A stretch of 64,000 bases of DNA from Betaproteobacteria bacterium. GTDB lineage: Bacteria; Pseudomonadota; Gammaproteobacteria; Burkholderiales; Burkholderiaceae_C. The DNA lies in contig VGHB01000004.1 of NCBI GenBank assembly GCA_016868355.1, positions 1 through 64,000 of the forward strand, in the 5' to 3' direction. The translations under genes and the position numbers were made by a program. The notes under the pieces are model-generated. The model worked only from the letters and a program-made list of their open reading frames with translations. It was not told where the DNA came from and ran no database searches. Each line of letters opens with the position of its first letter. Positions within the stretch are counted from its first letter, which is position 1. Shown in pieces: positions 32,337 through 41,686 of this stretch.

Positions 32337-33404
32337 ATGAAATGGCTTCTTGTTCTTTTGGTGCTGTTGGGCGGTTGTGCCACGCGGCCTGCACAAACTC
32401 CGGGTGCGCCAGCTGAACCACGCGGGCCGTCATCTGGTGCACCAACCGGTGCACAGGGCTCTGGCCAGGCTACTCAGATGACCCAGGGTGCGCCCGGCGC
32501 CTCATCAGGCCCAAGCGGCCCCACAGCACCCGGCGCGCCCGCAGCCGGTACTGCACCATCTGGTGCCGCCGCGCTGGCCACCATCCCCGCAGAAATTCCA
32601 ATCGCAGCGCCTAGCGCCCGCCGCCCGCCCCGCATGTGCCTGGCCCTGGGCGGCGGCGCAGCCCGCGGCTTCGCCCACATCGGCGTGATACAGGTGCTCG
32701 AAGAGTCGGGCATCAAGCCGCATTGCGTGGCCGGCACTTCGGCGGGAAGCCTGGTGGCAGCGCTTTATGCCTCGGGCCTGAGCGGCACCGAATTGGCCAA
32801 GCTGGCCCTGCGCATGGATGAATCGGCCATTACCGATTGGTCCTTCCCAGGGCGCGGCGTCATACGCGGCGAGGCCCTGGCCCGCTACGTGCGCCAGCAT
32901 ACCCAGGGCAAGTTGATCGAGCAGTTGTCCATGCCGCTGGGCATCGTGGCCACCGATTTGGATACGGGGCAGGGTGTGCTCTTCCGCAGGGGCGACCTGG
33001 GCCAAGCCGTGCGCGCCTCCAGCGCCGTGCCGGCCGTATTTCAGCCGGTGCGCATTGCCAACCGCGAATATGTGGATGGTGGCCTCGTGTCGCCCGTGCC
33101 GGTGCGCTATGCGCGCGAAATGGGTGCGGAGCTGGTGGTGGCGGTGGACATTTCCAACCAGCCCGAGGGCCAGCCCACCAGCGACCCCTTCAGCTTGCTT
33201 TTGCAGACCTTGTCCATCATGGGCAAGAGCATCAACCAGTTCGAGCTGCGTGAGGCCGATGTGGTGGTGCGACCCGCCCTTGCCGGTGTGGGCAGTGCCG
33301 ACTTCACCGCGCGCCAAAAGGCCATTCAGGCGGGGCGCCTGGCGGCCCTTAGCCAGCTAGCTTCCATCCGCGAACGCCTGAAGACACTGGCCCCACCGCA
33401 TTAG
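32337..33404 (+). CDS. Patatin-like phospholipase lipoprotein (RssA type)
   Basis: 355 residues. MKWLLVLLVLLGGCATRP is a lipoprotein signal with lipobox LLGGC. Residues about 20-95 are a Pro/Gly/Ala-rich linker. The patatin domain follows: LALGGGAARGFAHIGVI is the oxyanion loop, GTSAGSL holds the catalytic Ser, and YVDGGLVSPVP the catalytic Asp (DGG). It is a Ser-Asp dyad lipid acyl hydrolase anchored in the periplasm. The upstream gap (32117-32336) holds both divergent promoters and no gene. Confidence 0.93.
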   Translation: MKWLLVLLVLLGGCATRPAQTPGAPAEPRGPSSGAPTGAQGSGQATQMTQGAPGASSGPSGPTAPGAPAAGTAPSGAAALATIPAEIPIAAPSARRPPRMCLALGGGAARGFAHIGVIQVLEESGIKPHCVAGTSAGSLVAALYASGLSGTELAKLALRMDESAITDWSFPGRGVIRGEALARYVRQHTQGKLIEQLSMPLGIVATDLDTGQGVLFRRGDLGQAVRASSAVPAVFQPVRIANREYVDGGLVSPVPVRYAREMGAELVVAVDISNQPEGQPTSDPFSLLLQTLSIMGKSINQFELREADVVVRPALAGVGSADFTARQKAIQAGRLAALSQLASIRERLKTLAPPH

Positions 33405-33447
33405 GCGCAAGGGGGCAGTCTGGCGCACCCAACTCTGGCACAGCGCT

Positions 33448-34026
33448 TCAGGTGCCGCGGCGGCTGCGCTTGCTGGCGCCAGCGGCGCTGGGCTTGCCGG
33501 GGGGCTTGCCCGCTGCGGCCGCCTGATCGGCCACGGATTGAAGGTTGGCACCGGCGATGTCCGCGGCTTGCCGAGCAGCCTTGTGAACCCGCTCAAAGGC
33601 GTGATTGGCAGCCGTGACAGCCGACTTGACCAAGGCCAGGGCATCTTCGGACCCGCCCGGCGTGCCGCGGCTTGCCGAGTCGATCATGGCGTGCAAGTTC
33701 TGTTGGGCCGCTGCCAGTTGGACCTCGGTGGCTCTGACCCACTCTTGGTTCACCGTCTGAGCGATATCGCACAGACTTCGGTTGTACGCTGCGGCCTTCT
33801 GCGCGGCGGGTTGGAGCAGTTCGGCCTGCAGGGCTAGCAGCTGCTGTGCATCTTTGACCGACAGGGCCGCCTTGGCGGTGCCGGCTGAATCGTTGAGTGC
33901 CGCACGGGCGAGTTGCATATTCAGTTCCACCAGCTTTTCCACGCCCTCGAAGGCCTTGTGCGTCAGGCCCAGCAGGGTTTCCATATGCGCCTTTTGCGCA
34001 GCCATTAGTTGATCGGGTGTCATCAT
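33448..34026 (-). CDS. phaP: Phasin-family protein
   Basis: 192 residues from the ATG at 34026; AGGAG lies about 6 nt upstream, so the frame's extension to 34086 is rejected. The helical core ([23 protein letters not shown] and then NMQLARAAL) matches phasins that coat polyhydroxyalkanoate granules. The C-terminal tail ([18 protein letters not shown]) is basic and disordered. The phaC-phaA-phaB operon is about 22 kb away. Divergent from the histone-deacetylase-like gene. Confidence 0.9.
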   Translation of the reverse strand: MMTPDQLMAAQKAHMETLLGLTHKAFEGVEKLVELNMQLARAALNDSAGTAKAALSVKDAQQLLALQAELLQPAAQKAAAYNRSLCDIAQTVNQEWVRATEVQLAAAQQNLHAMIDSASRGTPGGSEDALALVKSAVTAANHAFERVHKAARQAADIAGANLQSVADQAAAAGKPPGKPSAAGASKRSRRGT

Positions 34027-34176
34027 GTTCAACTCCTGTGGACGGTGCGGGGTAGTCACCTGCATTAATTTGCTGCGCTGCAGCATTTGAAAAGTTTATG
34101 CGATGTCAGAGCTCGATGCAAGGTTAGTGCTGCCCCACAGAACTCGGTGGGCGAGTCCTTGGCAGACTCGCGCCCG

Positions 34177-35118
34177 GTGAAAGCCTTTTACAGCGACCAC
34201 TATGTGCTGCCCTTGCCTCCGGGGCATCGCTTTCCCATGCGCAAGTACAGCCTGTTGCGCGATCGTGTGCGGGCGCAGCTGTCTGGCGTGCAGCTGCTCG
34301 AGGCACCGGCCGCGCTTGACGGTGAGCTGGCCTTGGTACACGACCCGGTTTACATCACCGCAGTGGCAGAAGGCCTCTTGTCGCCTGCGCAACAGCGAGA
34401 AATCGGTTTCCCATGGAGCCCGGCGATGGCCGAGCGCGCGCGCCGATCGGTGGGGGGCACCATCGCGGCCGCGCGTGCGGCTTTGCACGAGGGCGTGAGC
34501 GCTCAACTGGCCGGTGGAACCCACCACGCCTATGCTGCCAAGGGCAGCGGCTTTTGCGTGTTCAACGACGTGGCGGTTGCCGCACGGCTGATGCAGGCCG
34601 AATGGCAGCGGCACCGCCCCGGAGCATTGCTGCGTGTGCTGGTGATCGACCTGGATGTGCACCAGGGTAATGGCACAGCGTCGATATTTGCCCGGGACGA
34701 CAGCGTCTACACCCTCAGCCTGCATGGTGCGCGCAACTTTCCCTTTCGCAAAGAACCCAGCGACTTGGACGTGGAGCTGCCGGATGGCTGTGAAGACGAG
34801 GCCTATCTGGCTGCTCTGGACGGTGCTTTGGAACAGGTATGGGCGGCGCATACACGTGCCTTGCCGGGTCTCGTCTTCTATGTGGCCGGAGCAGATCCCC
34901 ACGAGGCAGACCGATTGGGCCGTCTCAAACTTAGCCTGGAGGGCTTGGCCGAGCGCGACCATCGGGTCTTGCAGGCCTGTGGCCAGCGGGGCATTCCGCT
35001 GGCGGTCAGTATGGCCGGTGGGTATGGGCACGACATCGAACGCACCGTGGATGTGCACCAACAGACGCTGGCCGCGTGCTGGCGTCACTGGCAGGGCTGT
35101 CAGGCGCGCCCGCGTTGA
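34177..35118 (+). CDS. Histone deacetylase/AcuC-family amidohydrolase
   Basis: 313 residues from a GTG at 34177, where similarity to the family begins ([21 protein letters not shown]). The zinc and catalytic motifs are present: [19 protein letters not shown] (His-His dyad), [12 protein letters not shown] (Asp and His metal ligands) and [14 protein letters not shown] (second metal Asp). [13 protein letters not shown] holds the Tyr near the active site. Bacterial members remove acetyl groups from proteins, polyamines or other amides in the cytoplasm. The natural substrate is not clear. Confidence 0.9.
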   Translation: MKAFYSDHYVLPLPPGHRFPMRKYSLLRDRVRAQLSGVQLLEAPAALDGELALVHDPVYITAVAEGLLSPAQQREIGFPWSPAMAERARRSVGGTIAAARAALHEGVSAQLAGGTHHAYAAKGSGFCVFNDVAVAARLMQAEWQRHRPGALLRVLVIDLDVHQGNGTASIFARDDSVYTLSLHGARNFPFRKEPSDLDVELPDGCEDEAYLAALDGALEQVWAAHTRALPGLVFYVAGADPHEADRLGRLKLSLEGLAERDHRVLQACGQRGIPLAVSMAGGYGHDIERTVDVHQQTLAACWRHWQGCQARPR

Positions 35119-35170
35119 GCCCACTTGACCCCCGAACCGGTGCGGCCACTGTGATGGAACAATTCGAAGT

Positions 35171-35614
35171 ATGAACACCCACCGTCCAGCTGCTGAGCCT
35201 CGCAGCGCCTATACGCACTTCTGCCGCATCGGTACCCGCTGGGGTGACAACGATGTCTACGGGCACGTCAACAATGTCGTCTATTACAGCTGGTTTGACA
35301 CAGCGGTCAACCGCTACCTGATTGAGTCTGGCGCACTGGACATGCACGGCGGAGATGTAATCGGTTTGGTGGTGGAAACCCAATGTCATTACTTTGCTCC
35401 CCTGGCCTTTCCGCAGGAGGTTGAGGCCGGCATACGGGTGGCCCAACGCGGCCGAAGCAGCGTCCGCTACGAGGTGGGCTTGTTCGGCGCCGGGCAGGAC
35501 CTGTGCGCAGCCCGCGGGCACTTTGTTCATGTTTACGTTGACCGCGCCACCCGCAGGCCCGCCACTGAATTGCCCAAGGCTCTGACGGCTGCCTTGGATG
35601 CCCTGACCCTTTGA
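35171..35614 (+). CDS. 4HBT-family acyl-CoA thioesterase
   Basis: 147 residues. The hot-dog-fold thioesterase motif [19 protein letters not shown] contains the catalytic Asp (D of GDND) and the Asn of HVNN. It hydrolyses acyl-CoA in the cytoplasm. It starts 52 bp after the deacetylase-like gene and 16 bp before a nitroreductase gene, so an operon is likely. The acyl chain is not predictable. Confidence 0.93.
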   Translation: MNTHRPAAEPRSAYTHFCRIGTRWGDNDVYGHVNNVVYYSWFDTAVNRYLIESGALDMHGGDVIGLVVETQCHYFAPLAFPQEVEAGIRVAQRGRSSVRYEVGLFGAGQDLCAARGHFVHVYVDRATRRPATELPKALTAALDALTL

Positions 35615-35630
35615 ATTGGTGACCGTGCCC

Positions 35631-36359
35631 ATGAACTTCATCCCTGACCCCCAAAAGCTGCCTGCGGTCACCGCCACCACCACCCAGGCAGTGGAAGACG
35701 CAATCGTGTCGCGCCGCTCTGCGCGGGCCTACCGAGATCAGCCCGTGCCGCGTGAGGTGCTGCAGCGCATCCTGGCCCTGGCCGCACGCGCACCCTCGGG
35801 TACCAACACCCAGCCCTGGAAGGTCACGGTCTTGACCGGCGCACAGAAAACATCGCTCAGCGACAAGATCCTGGCTGCCTACAACAACCCGGCCGAGCGC
35901 GCCCTGCACACCGAAGCCTACGACTACTATCCCGCGCAATGGGTGTCCCCGTATATCGAACGCCGCCGAAAAATCGGCTGGGACATGTATGGGCTCTTAG
36001 GACTGACCAAGGACAACAAGGCCGGCATGCATGAGCAGCACGCTCAAAACTACCGCTTTTTCGGCGCGCCTGTGGGCCTGATGTTCACCATCGACCGCGT
36101 GATGGGAAAGGGCAGCTGGGTTGACTACGGCATGTTCCTGCAAACGCTAATGGTGGCCGCACGCGCCCACGGTCTTGACACCTGTCCCCAGGCCGCCTTT
36201 AATCAATTTCATCGCATCATCCTGTCCCATATCGGTGCGGCGCCTGATGAGGAGCTGATCTGTGGCATGTCCTTGGGCTATGCCGATAACGCACCGCCCG
36301 TGGCGCAACTCAAGACCGAACGGGAACCGGTTTCGGGCTTTGCTCGTTTTTTGGATTAA
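35631..36359 (+). CDS. Nitroreductase-family flavoprotein
   Basis: 242 residues from the ATG at 35631. FMN-binding features of the nitroreductase fold: VSRRSARAYRDQPVP (phosphate-binding Arg-Ser-x-Arg), RAPSGTNTQPWKV (conserved Ser-x-x-Asn-x-Gln-Pro), WVDYGMFLQTLMVAARAHGLDTCPQ and CGMSLGYAD near the end. It uses NAD(P)H to reduce nitro or quinone compounds in the cytoplasm; the physiological substrate is unknown. Its stop is 7 bp before the antiporter start. Confidence 0.93.
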   Translation: MNFIPDPQKLPAVTATTTQAVEDAIVSRRSARAYRDQPVPREVLQRILALAARAPSGTNTQPWKVTVLTGAQKTSLSDKILAAYNNPAERALHTEAYDYYPAQWVSPYIERRRKIGWDMYGLLGLTKDNKAGMHEQHAQNYRFFGAPVGLMFTIDRVMGKGSWVDYGMFLQTLMVAARAHGLDTCPQAAFNQFHRIILSHIGAAPDEELICGMSLGYADNAPPVAQLKTEREPVSGFARFLD

Positions 36360-36366
36360 GCAAAAC

Positions 36367-37866
36367 ATGCTGACCTCTTCTTTGCACTTTGAGCGTCCGT
36401 ATGCAACGACGGTGATGCCGGCCTGCATGCGTTCGTCCGATGACGCGGATGCTGCTGCTGGCCGCGCGGCGCGATGGGCATTGACCGCCCTGATCGGCCT
36501 GGGCGTGGGAACTGCACAGGCGGCGGATATCGATGGCGCACAGCTATCGGCTTGGTGGAGCCTGCCCTTTGCCGGGATGCTGCTGTCCATCGCCATCATG
36601 CCCTTGGCCATCCCGCACATCTGGCACCACCACTTCGGCAAGATCGCAGGAGCCTGGGCCCTGGCATTCCTGCTGCCCTATGCAGCGGTATTTGGATTCG
36701 GCGCAGCCTCAGTTGCCGTGGTGCACGCACTCCTGGCCGAGTACATCCCCTTCATCGCTTTACTGACCGCGTTGTTCACCGCAGCGGGGGGCATCTACGT
36801 CAAGGGCAATCTGCACGGCAGCCCCCTGACCAATGTGAAGATCATGGGCGTGGGGGCGGTGCTTGCGAGCCTGATGGGCACAACCGGCGCATCCATGCTG
36901 CTCATACGGCCCTTAATTCGGGCCAACGATAACCGTAAGCATGTGGCCCATGTGGTGGTCTTTTTCATCTTTATCGTCAGCAACGCCGGGGGCTCGCTCA
37001 CCCCACTGGGCGACCCCCCGCTGTTCCTGGGTTTCCTCAAGGGGGTGGATTTTTTCTGGACCGCCACGACCATCTTTCCGGAAACCCTTTTTCTGGTGGG
37101 CGCGCTGCTGGTCATTTTCTACATGATCGACAGCTGGTACCACCAGCGTGAAGGCTTGTTGGTGGCCGACCCCACACCTGATGATGAGAAGTTCGGTCTG
37201 GATGGCGCCATCAATTTCCTGCCCTTGTTGGCTGTGGTGGTCCTGGTGTTGATGAGTGGCACCTGGAAGCCTGGTATTGCTTTCAATGTGATGGGCACCG
37301 AGGTTGAACTGCAGCAGATCGTGCGCGACGCGCTGTTGATGGCGGTGGTGTTCGTATCGCTGAAAATCACACCTGCTGGCGTACGCGAGCGCAACCAGTT
37401 CTCTTGGGCACCTATGCAGGAGGTGGCCAAGCTCTTCATCGGTATTTTTCTCACCATGATTCCGGTTTTGGCCATGCTGCGCGCAGGTGAGGCTGGAGCC
37501 TTTGCCGCCGTTGCGCGCGCCGTCACGGGGCCTGACGGCCAGCCCTTGCCCTGGGCCTACTTCTGGTCAAGTGGCGTGCTCAGTTCGTTCTTGGACAACG
37601 CACCTACCTACCTGGTGTTCTTCAATTTGGCTGGCGGCGACCCAGTGGTGTTGATGACCACGCTCAGCGCCACCTTGGCAGCCATATCGGCTGGCTCGGT
37701 GTTCATGGGGGCCAACACCTATATCGGCAATGCACCGAACTTCATGGTCAAGGCGATTGCAGAAGATCGGGGTATCCGCATGCCCAGCTTCTTTGGCTAC
37801 ATGCTGTGGAGCGCAGGGGTGCTGATCCCTCTGTTTGTGGTCATGACCTATATCTGGTTTATTTGA
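36367..37866 (+). CDS. NhaD-like sodium:proton antiporter
   Basis: 499 residues from the ATG at 36367, with about eleven or twelve membrane helices. The first 40 residues are hydrophilic and then a signal-like segment precedes AADIDGAQLSAWW. Ion transporter superfamily signs: SNAGGSLTPLGDPPLFLGFL, MGTTGASMLLIRPLIRAN, SSFLDNAPTYLVFFNL and MGANTYIGNAPNFMVKAIAE, the paired hairpin loops of this fold. It exchanges Na+ and H+ across the inner membrane. The gene is in a run of same-strand genes ending with the dehydrogenase. Confidence 0.9.
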   Translation: MLTSSLHFERPYATTVMPACMRSSDDADAAAGRAARWALTALIGLGVGTAQAADIDGAQLSAWWSLPFAGMLLSIAIMPLAIPHIWHHHFGKIAGAWALAFLLPYAAVFGFGAASVAVVHALLAEYIPFIALLTALFTAAGGIYVKGNLHGSPLTNVKIMGVGAVLASLMGTTGASMLLIRPLIRANDNRKHVAHVVVFFIFIVSNAGGSLTPLGDPPLFLGFLKGVDFFWTATTIFPETLFLVGALLVIFYMIDSWYHQREGLLVADPTPDDEKFGLDGAINFLPLLAVVVLVLMSGTWKPGIAFNVMGTEVELQQIVRDALLMAVVFVSLKITPAGVRERNQFSWAPMQEVAKLFIGIFLTMIPVLAMLRAGEAGAFAAVARAVTGPDGQPLPWAYFWSSGVLSSFLDNAPTYLVFFNLAGGDPVVLMTTLSATLAAISAGSVFMGANTYIGNAPNFMVKAIAEDRGIRMPSFFGYMLWSAGVLIPLFVVMTYIWFI

Positions 37867-37879
37867 ATGGGCTGCATTG

Positions 37880-38878
37880 ATGAGCAAGCCCAAGTTGCTG
37901 GTTGCCCGGCGAATTTTTGACGATACTTTGTTGGCACTGCGCCAGCACTTCGAGGTGGAAAATAACCCGGGCGACATGGTGTGGACGCCTGCTGAGCTGG
38001 CTCGGCGACTGCAGGGCAAGGATGCGGCCTTCATCACCGGCAGCGAGCGCATTGATGCACCACTGCTGGCTGCGTGCCCGCAATTGAAGATGGTGGCTAC
38101 CATGTTTGTGGGCTACAACAACATCGATGTAGCAGCCTGCAGTGCCGCCGGCGTGTTGGCCAGTTATGCACCTGGGGTCTTGACTGAGACCACAGCCGAC
38201 ATGGGCTTCATGCTGATGATGGCCGCAGCCCGGCGTCTGTCGGAGAGTGAGCGTTTTTTGCGCGGTGGCCAATGGGACCGCTGGACCATCGACCTGTTGG
38301 CAGGCGTTGATGTGCATGGCAGCACGCTGGGCATTCTGGGTATGGGCCGCATCGGGCAGGCGATCGCCCGGCGCGGGGTTCACGGCTTTGGCATGAAGGT
38401 GGTCTATCACAACCGATCGCAGCTGGATACGGCCACCGAGGCGCAACTCGGCGGCGCGCGTTGGGTGAGCAAGCCAGAGCTGCTGCGCAGCTGTGACCAC
38501 CTGCTGATCGTTGTGCCCTATTCGGCGCAGACCCACCACGCCATCGGTGCTGTTGAGCTGGCCCTGATGAAGCCCACGGCAACGCTGACCAATATCGCCC
38601 GAGGCGGGGTGGTGGACGATGCAGCGCTGGCTGCAGCCCTGAAGAACCGGGTGATTGCCGCTGCAGGCCTAGACGTTTACGAGGGTGAGCCCAAGGTGCA
38701 CCCAGGGCTGCTGGGGGTGCCCAATGTGGTACTGGCCCCACACATCGGCAGTGCCACCCTGGCCACCCGTCGATTGATGGCGGGTCTGGCAGCAGCCAAT
38801 CTGATGGAGGCTTTCGCTGGACGCAAGCCCCCCACGCCCATCAACGGGGAATTATGGCCACGGTGGCTCAACCGGTGA
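37880..38878 (+). CDS. D-2-hydroxyacid dehydrogenase (glyoxylate/hydroxypyruvate reductase type)
   Basis: 332 residues from the ATG at 37880. The Rossmann nucleotide motif is LGILGMGRIGQAIA. Catalytic residues: Arg in NIARGGVVDDAAL, Glu in GLDVYEGEP and His in LAPHIGSATLATR. LLIVVPYSAQTHHAIG fits the family. It reduces 2-ketoacids such as glyoxylate or hydroxypyruvate with NAD(P)H. A link to ureide or glycolate metabolism is only speculation. Confidence 0.93.
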   Translation: MSKPKLLVARRIFDDTLLALRQHFEVENNPGDMVWTPAELARRLQGKDAAFITGSERIDAPLLAACPQLKMVATMFVGYNNIDVAACSAAGVLASYAPGVLTETTADMGFMLMMAAARRLSESERFLRGGQWDRWTIDLLAGVDVHGSTLGILGMGRIGQAIARRGVHGFGMKVVYHNRSQLDTATEAQLGGARWVSKPELLRSCDHLLIVVPYSAQTHHAIGAVELALMKPTATLTNIARGGVVDDAALAAALKNRVIAAAGLDVYEGEPKVHPGLLGVPNVVLAPHIGSATLATRRLMAGLAAANLMEAFAGRKPPTPINGELWPRWLNR

Positions 38879-38903
38879 GCCTACTCAAGGCCATGCTACC
38901 AGC

Positions 38904-40394
38904 ATGAACGAAGACTCGACCTTGATGTGGGTGGTGCTGGCTGCTTTGGGCCTGGCATTTGTGGGGCTGGCCTGGGCGCTGAAACGATCTGGGGGTGCTG
39001 CAGTGCCCGCAGCGGGCGCTCAACAGGCTGCTGACCTGGTGGTGGCGCGCCTGTTGCCTCTGCAGGAGTCGCTCGAGCGCACCCTGCGCGATGAGGTGCA
39101 GCGCACCGCGCAGGGCCAGAGAGCCGATATGGCCCAGCAGCAACAGTCTTTGCTGCAGCAAGGCAGCGAGGTGGCCCGCATTCAGAACGAACAAATCGAT
39201 GGATTTCGCCTTCAACTGGGTGCCATGCAGCAGGCCTTGAGCAGTGGCTTGCAGCAGCAATCGGCCCACCAGGGCGAGGCCTTGACGCGGCTGACCGATT
39301 CTTTGTCGCAGCAGTTGCGCGCCTTGGCCGCCAACAACGACAGCCGGCTGGCCGATATGCGGGTGCAGATGGAAACCCGCCTGGCCGCGCTGCAGGAGGG
39401 AAACGAAAAAAAGCTTGAGCAGATGCGCCAGACCGTGGATGAGAAGCTGCACGCCACGCTGGAGCAGCGGCTGGGTGAAAGTTTTAAGCAGGTGGCCGAG
39501 CGCCTGGAGCAGGTGCACCGAGGCCTGGGCGATATGCAAGCACTGGCCCGCGATGTGGGCTCCCTCAACAAGGTGTTGACCAACGTCAAGACCCGCGGCA
39601 TTTTGGGTGAGGTGCAGTTGGGCGCCTTGCTTGAGCAGGTGTTTACCGTGGAGCAATACGCCTCGAATGTGGAGGTGGTACCGGGCAGCGGGGCGCGGGT
39701 GGAGTTCGCCATCGCGTTGCCCCAGCGCGGAGCGGGGCCGGGGGTGGATACAGCCGGCAACAGCCCGGGCGCCGCCCAGGGATTTGACGGCATGGCGCCG
39801 ACCTGGCTGCCCATCGATGCGAAGTTTCCCCGCGAAGACTACGAGCGGCTGATCGATGCGCAAGAGCGTGGCGATGTTGCCGCGATGGAACTGGCCGCCA
39901 AGGCTCTGGAACAGCGCATCCGCTTGGAGGCCCGCAGCATCCGGCAGAAGTACGTTGCTGCGCCCTACACCACCGATTTCGCCATTTTATTTTTACCCAC
40001 CGAGGGCCTGTACGCCGAAGTACTGCGGCGGCCTGGTTTGATGCAAGCCCTCCAAATGGAACACCGTATCATCCTGGCGGGCCCCACCACTCTTTTGGCC
40101 ATGCTCAACAGCGTGCAGATGGGCTTTCGAACCTTGGCCCTGGAGCGTCGCAGCGCTGAGGTGTGGGAAGTGCTGGGCGCGGTGAAGACCGAATTTAGCA
40201 AGTTTGGCGACGTACTGGCCAGGACGCAAAAGAAGCTGCAGGAGGCCTCCAACACCATTGAGGCCGCGGCGGTGCGTACCCGTGCCATGGGGCGCAAGCT
40301 GCAAGAGGTGCAAGCCTTGCCCGACAACAGCGCGCGGGACCTGATCGGTTTACCGAGCGATGAACAGACCGATGAGGGCGACGCCTTGCCTTAA
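38904..40394 (+). CDS. rmuC: DNA recombination protein RmuC
   Basis: 496 residues. One N-terminal membrane helix (LMWVVLAALGLAFVGLAWAL), a coiled coil (residues about 45-225, with many Gln, Leu and Glu), then the PD-(D/E)xK-like RmuC domain: LNKVLTNVKTRGILGEVQLGALLEQVFTVEQY, LPIDAKFPREDYERL and ILAGPTTLLAMLNSVQMGFR. RmuC limits DNA inversions and other rearrangements in the cytoplasm. It follows the dehydrogenase by 25 bp and precedes the MFS gene by 11 bp. Confidence 0.95.
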   Translation: MNEDSTLMWVVLAALGLAFVGLAWALKRSGGAAVPAAGAQQAADLVVARLLPLQESLERTLRDEVQRTAQGQRADMAQQQQSLLQQGSEVARIQNEQIDGFRLQLGAMQQALSSGLQQQSAHQGEALTRLTDSLSQQLRALAANNDSRLADMRVQMETRLAALQEGNEKKLEQMRQTVDEKLHATLEQRLGESFKQVAERLEQVHRGLGDMQALARDVGSLNKVLTNVKTRGILGEVQLGALLEQVFTVEQYASNVEVVPGSGARVEFAIALPQRGAGPGVDTAGNSPGAAQGFDGMAPTWLPIDAKFPREDYERLIDAQERGDVAAMELAAKALEQRIRLEARSIRQKYVAAPYTTDFAILFLPTEGLYAEVLRRPGLMQALQMEHRIILAGPTTLLAMLNSVQMGFRTLALERRSAEVWEVLGAVKTEFSKFGDVLARTQKKLQEASNTIEAAAVRTRAMGRKLQEVQALPDNSARDLIGLPSDEQTDEGDALP

Positions 40395-40405
40395 CATTCG
40401 CAAGG

Positions 40406-41686
40406 TTGAACGCTGCTGCCCCACGTCTGCCCGCCACCTTTACCTGGCTCATCACCGGGCTGATTGCCCTACATGCCGGTATGGCCGCCACCCGCGTAGT
40501 TTCAAGCTTGTGGGTGCTGCGCGAGGGCTACGATGAGCGCATCATGGGCCTGATCCTAAGCCTGTTTGCGGTGGCTCCGATCGTGCTGTCCATGTGGGCC
40601 GGCCGCTTGGCTGATCGCCATGGATTGCAACGCCCGGTGCGTCTGGCCACCGCCATGGGCCTCATTGGCACCTGCGCCAGTGCAGTCGCACCCAGCCTGC
40701 TCACGGTGGGGCTGGCTGCCTTGCTCACCGGCGGGGCCTTGAGCCTGGCAGCCGTTGCGATACAACGAGAGGCAGGCCAGCTGGCCCATCAGGGCCATGA
40801 CCTCAAGCGCATCTTCAGCTGGGTGGCCTTGGGGCCGGCACTGTCCAATGTGTTGGCGCCGTTGTTGGGCGGTTTTGTCATCGACTTCGCAGGTATGCGT
40901 TGGGCATTTGTGATGCTCGTGGCCTTACCACTGCTTTCTTTTGTGCTGCTGTCGCAAGTTGGCCAGCGCTTGAGTTCGCCGGCGCTGGCGTCCCTATCGT
41001 CCTTGCCGCTGGCCACCGAGCCTGAGGTGGCCCAAGCCCTGCGTACGGCCGATCGGGCCGCCCCTGCAGGGTCGTGGGCCCTGCTGGGTTCACCGCCCTT
41101 ACGGGTGTTGCTGCTGTTGAACCTGTCCATGGCCGCTGCTTGGGATGCCCACACCTTTGCGGTTCCGGTTATTGGACATGCGCGCGAGATGAGCGCCTCG
41201 GAGATCGGCTTCGTATTTGCTTCGTTTGCCATGGCCGCGACGGCGGTGCGGCTGATTATTGTTCGATGGGCAGCGCGCATTCAGGAAGCGCTGATGCTGC
41301 GCGGAGCCATGGCCCTGGCTGCCACGGTGCTGCTGGTGTATGCCTGGCTGCCCGGGCTTCTGGGGCTGATGGTGGGGTCAGCCCTTCTGGGCTTGGCCCT
41401 GGGTTCTGTGCAGCCCATGGTGCTGTCGATGTTGCACCAGGTGACGCCGCCGGACCGACAGGGGCAGGCACTGGGCCTGCGGATGATGGTGACCAACGCC
41501 GCCACAGTGGCCATGCCCATGCTCTACGGTGTGATGTCGGCCTCGCTGACCACGGCAGCACCGCTGTGGCTGATGGCTGCTGGCTTGCTGATGGCCCAAC
41601 GGCCGGCCATGGGGCTGGCCGCCTTGATTAGTCCGCCATCCCCTGATGTCGCAGCAGGGCGTCAATCGAAGGCTCCCGGCCCCTGA
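40406..41686 (+). CDS. MFS transporter
   Basis: 426 residues from a TTG at 40406 (the next ATG is inside the first helix). About twelve membrane helices; the cytoplasmic loop 2-3 motif AGRLADRHGLQRPVRLATAMG is the MFS signature and VTPPDRQGQALGLRMMVTNA is in the C half. Substrate unknown. The last 59 bp overlap the end of convergent prlC. Confidence 0.88.
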   Translation: MNAAAPRLPATFTWLITGLIALHAGMAATRVVSSLWVLREGYDERIMGLILSLFAVAPIVLSMWAGRLADRHGLQRPVRLATAMGLIGTCASAVAPSLLTVGLAALLTGGALSLAAVAIQREAGQLAHQGHDLKRIFSWVALGPALSNVLAPLLGGFVIDFAGMRWAFVMLVALPLLSFVLLSQVGQRLSSPALASLSSLPLATEPEVAQALRTADRAAPAGSWALLGSPPLRVLLLLNLSMAAAWDAHTFAVPVIGHAREMSASEIGFVFASFAMAATAVRLIIVRWAARIQEALMLRGAMALAATVLLVYAWLPGLLGLMVGSALLGLALGSVQPMVLSMLHQVTPPDRQGQALGLRMMVTNAATVAMPMLYGVMSASLTTAAPLWLMAAGLLMAQRPAMGLAALISPPSPDVAAGRQSKAPGP

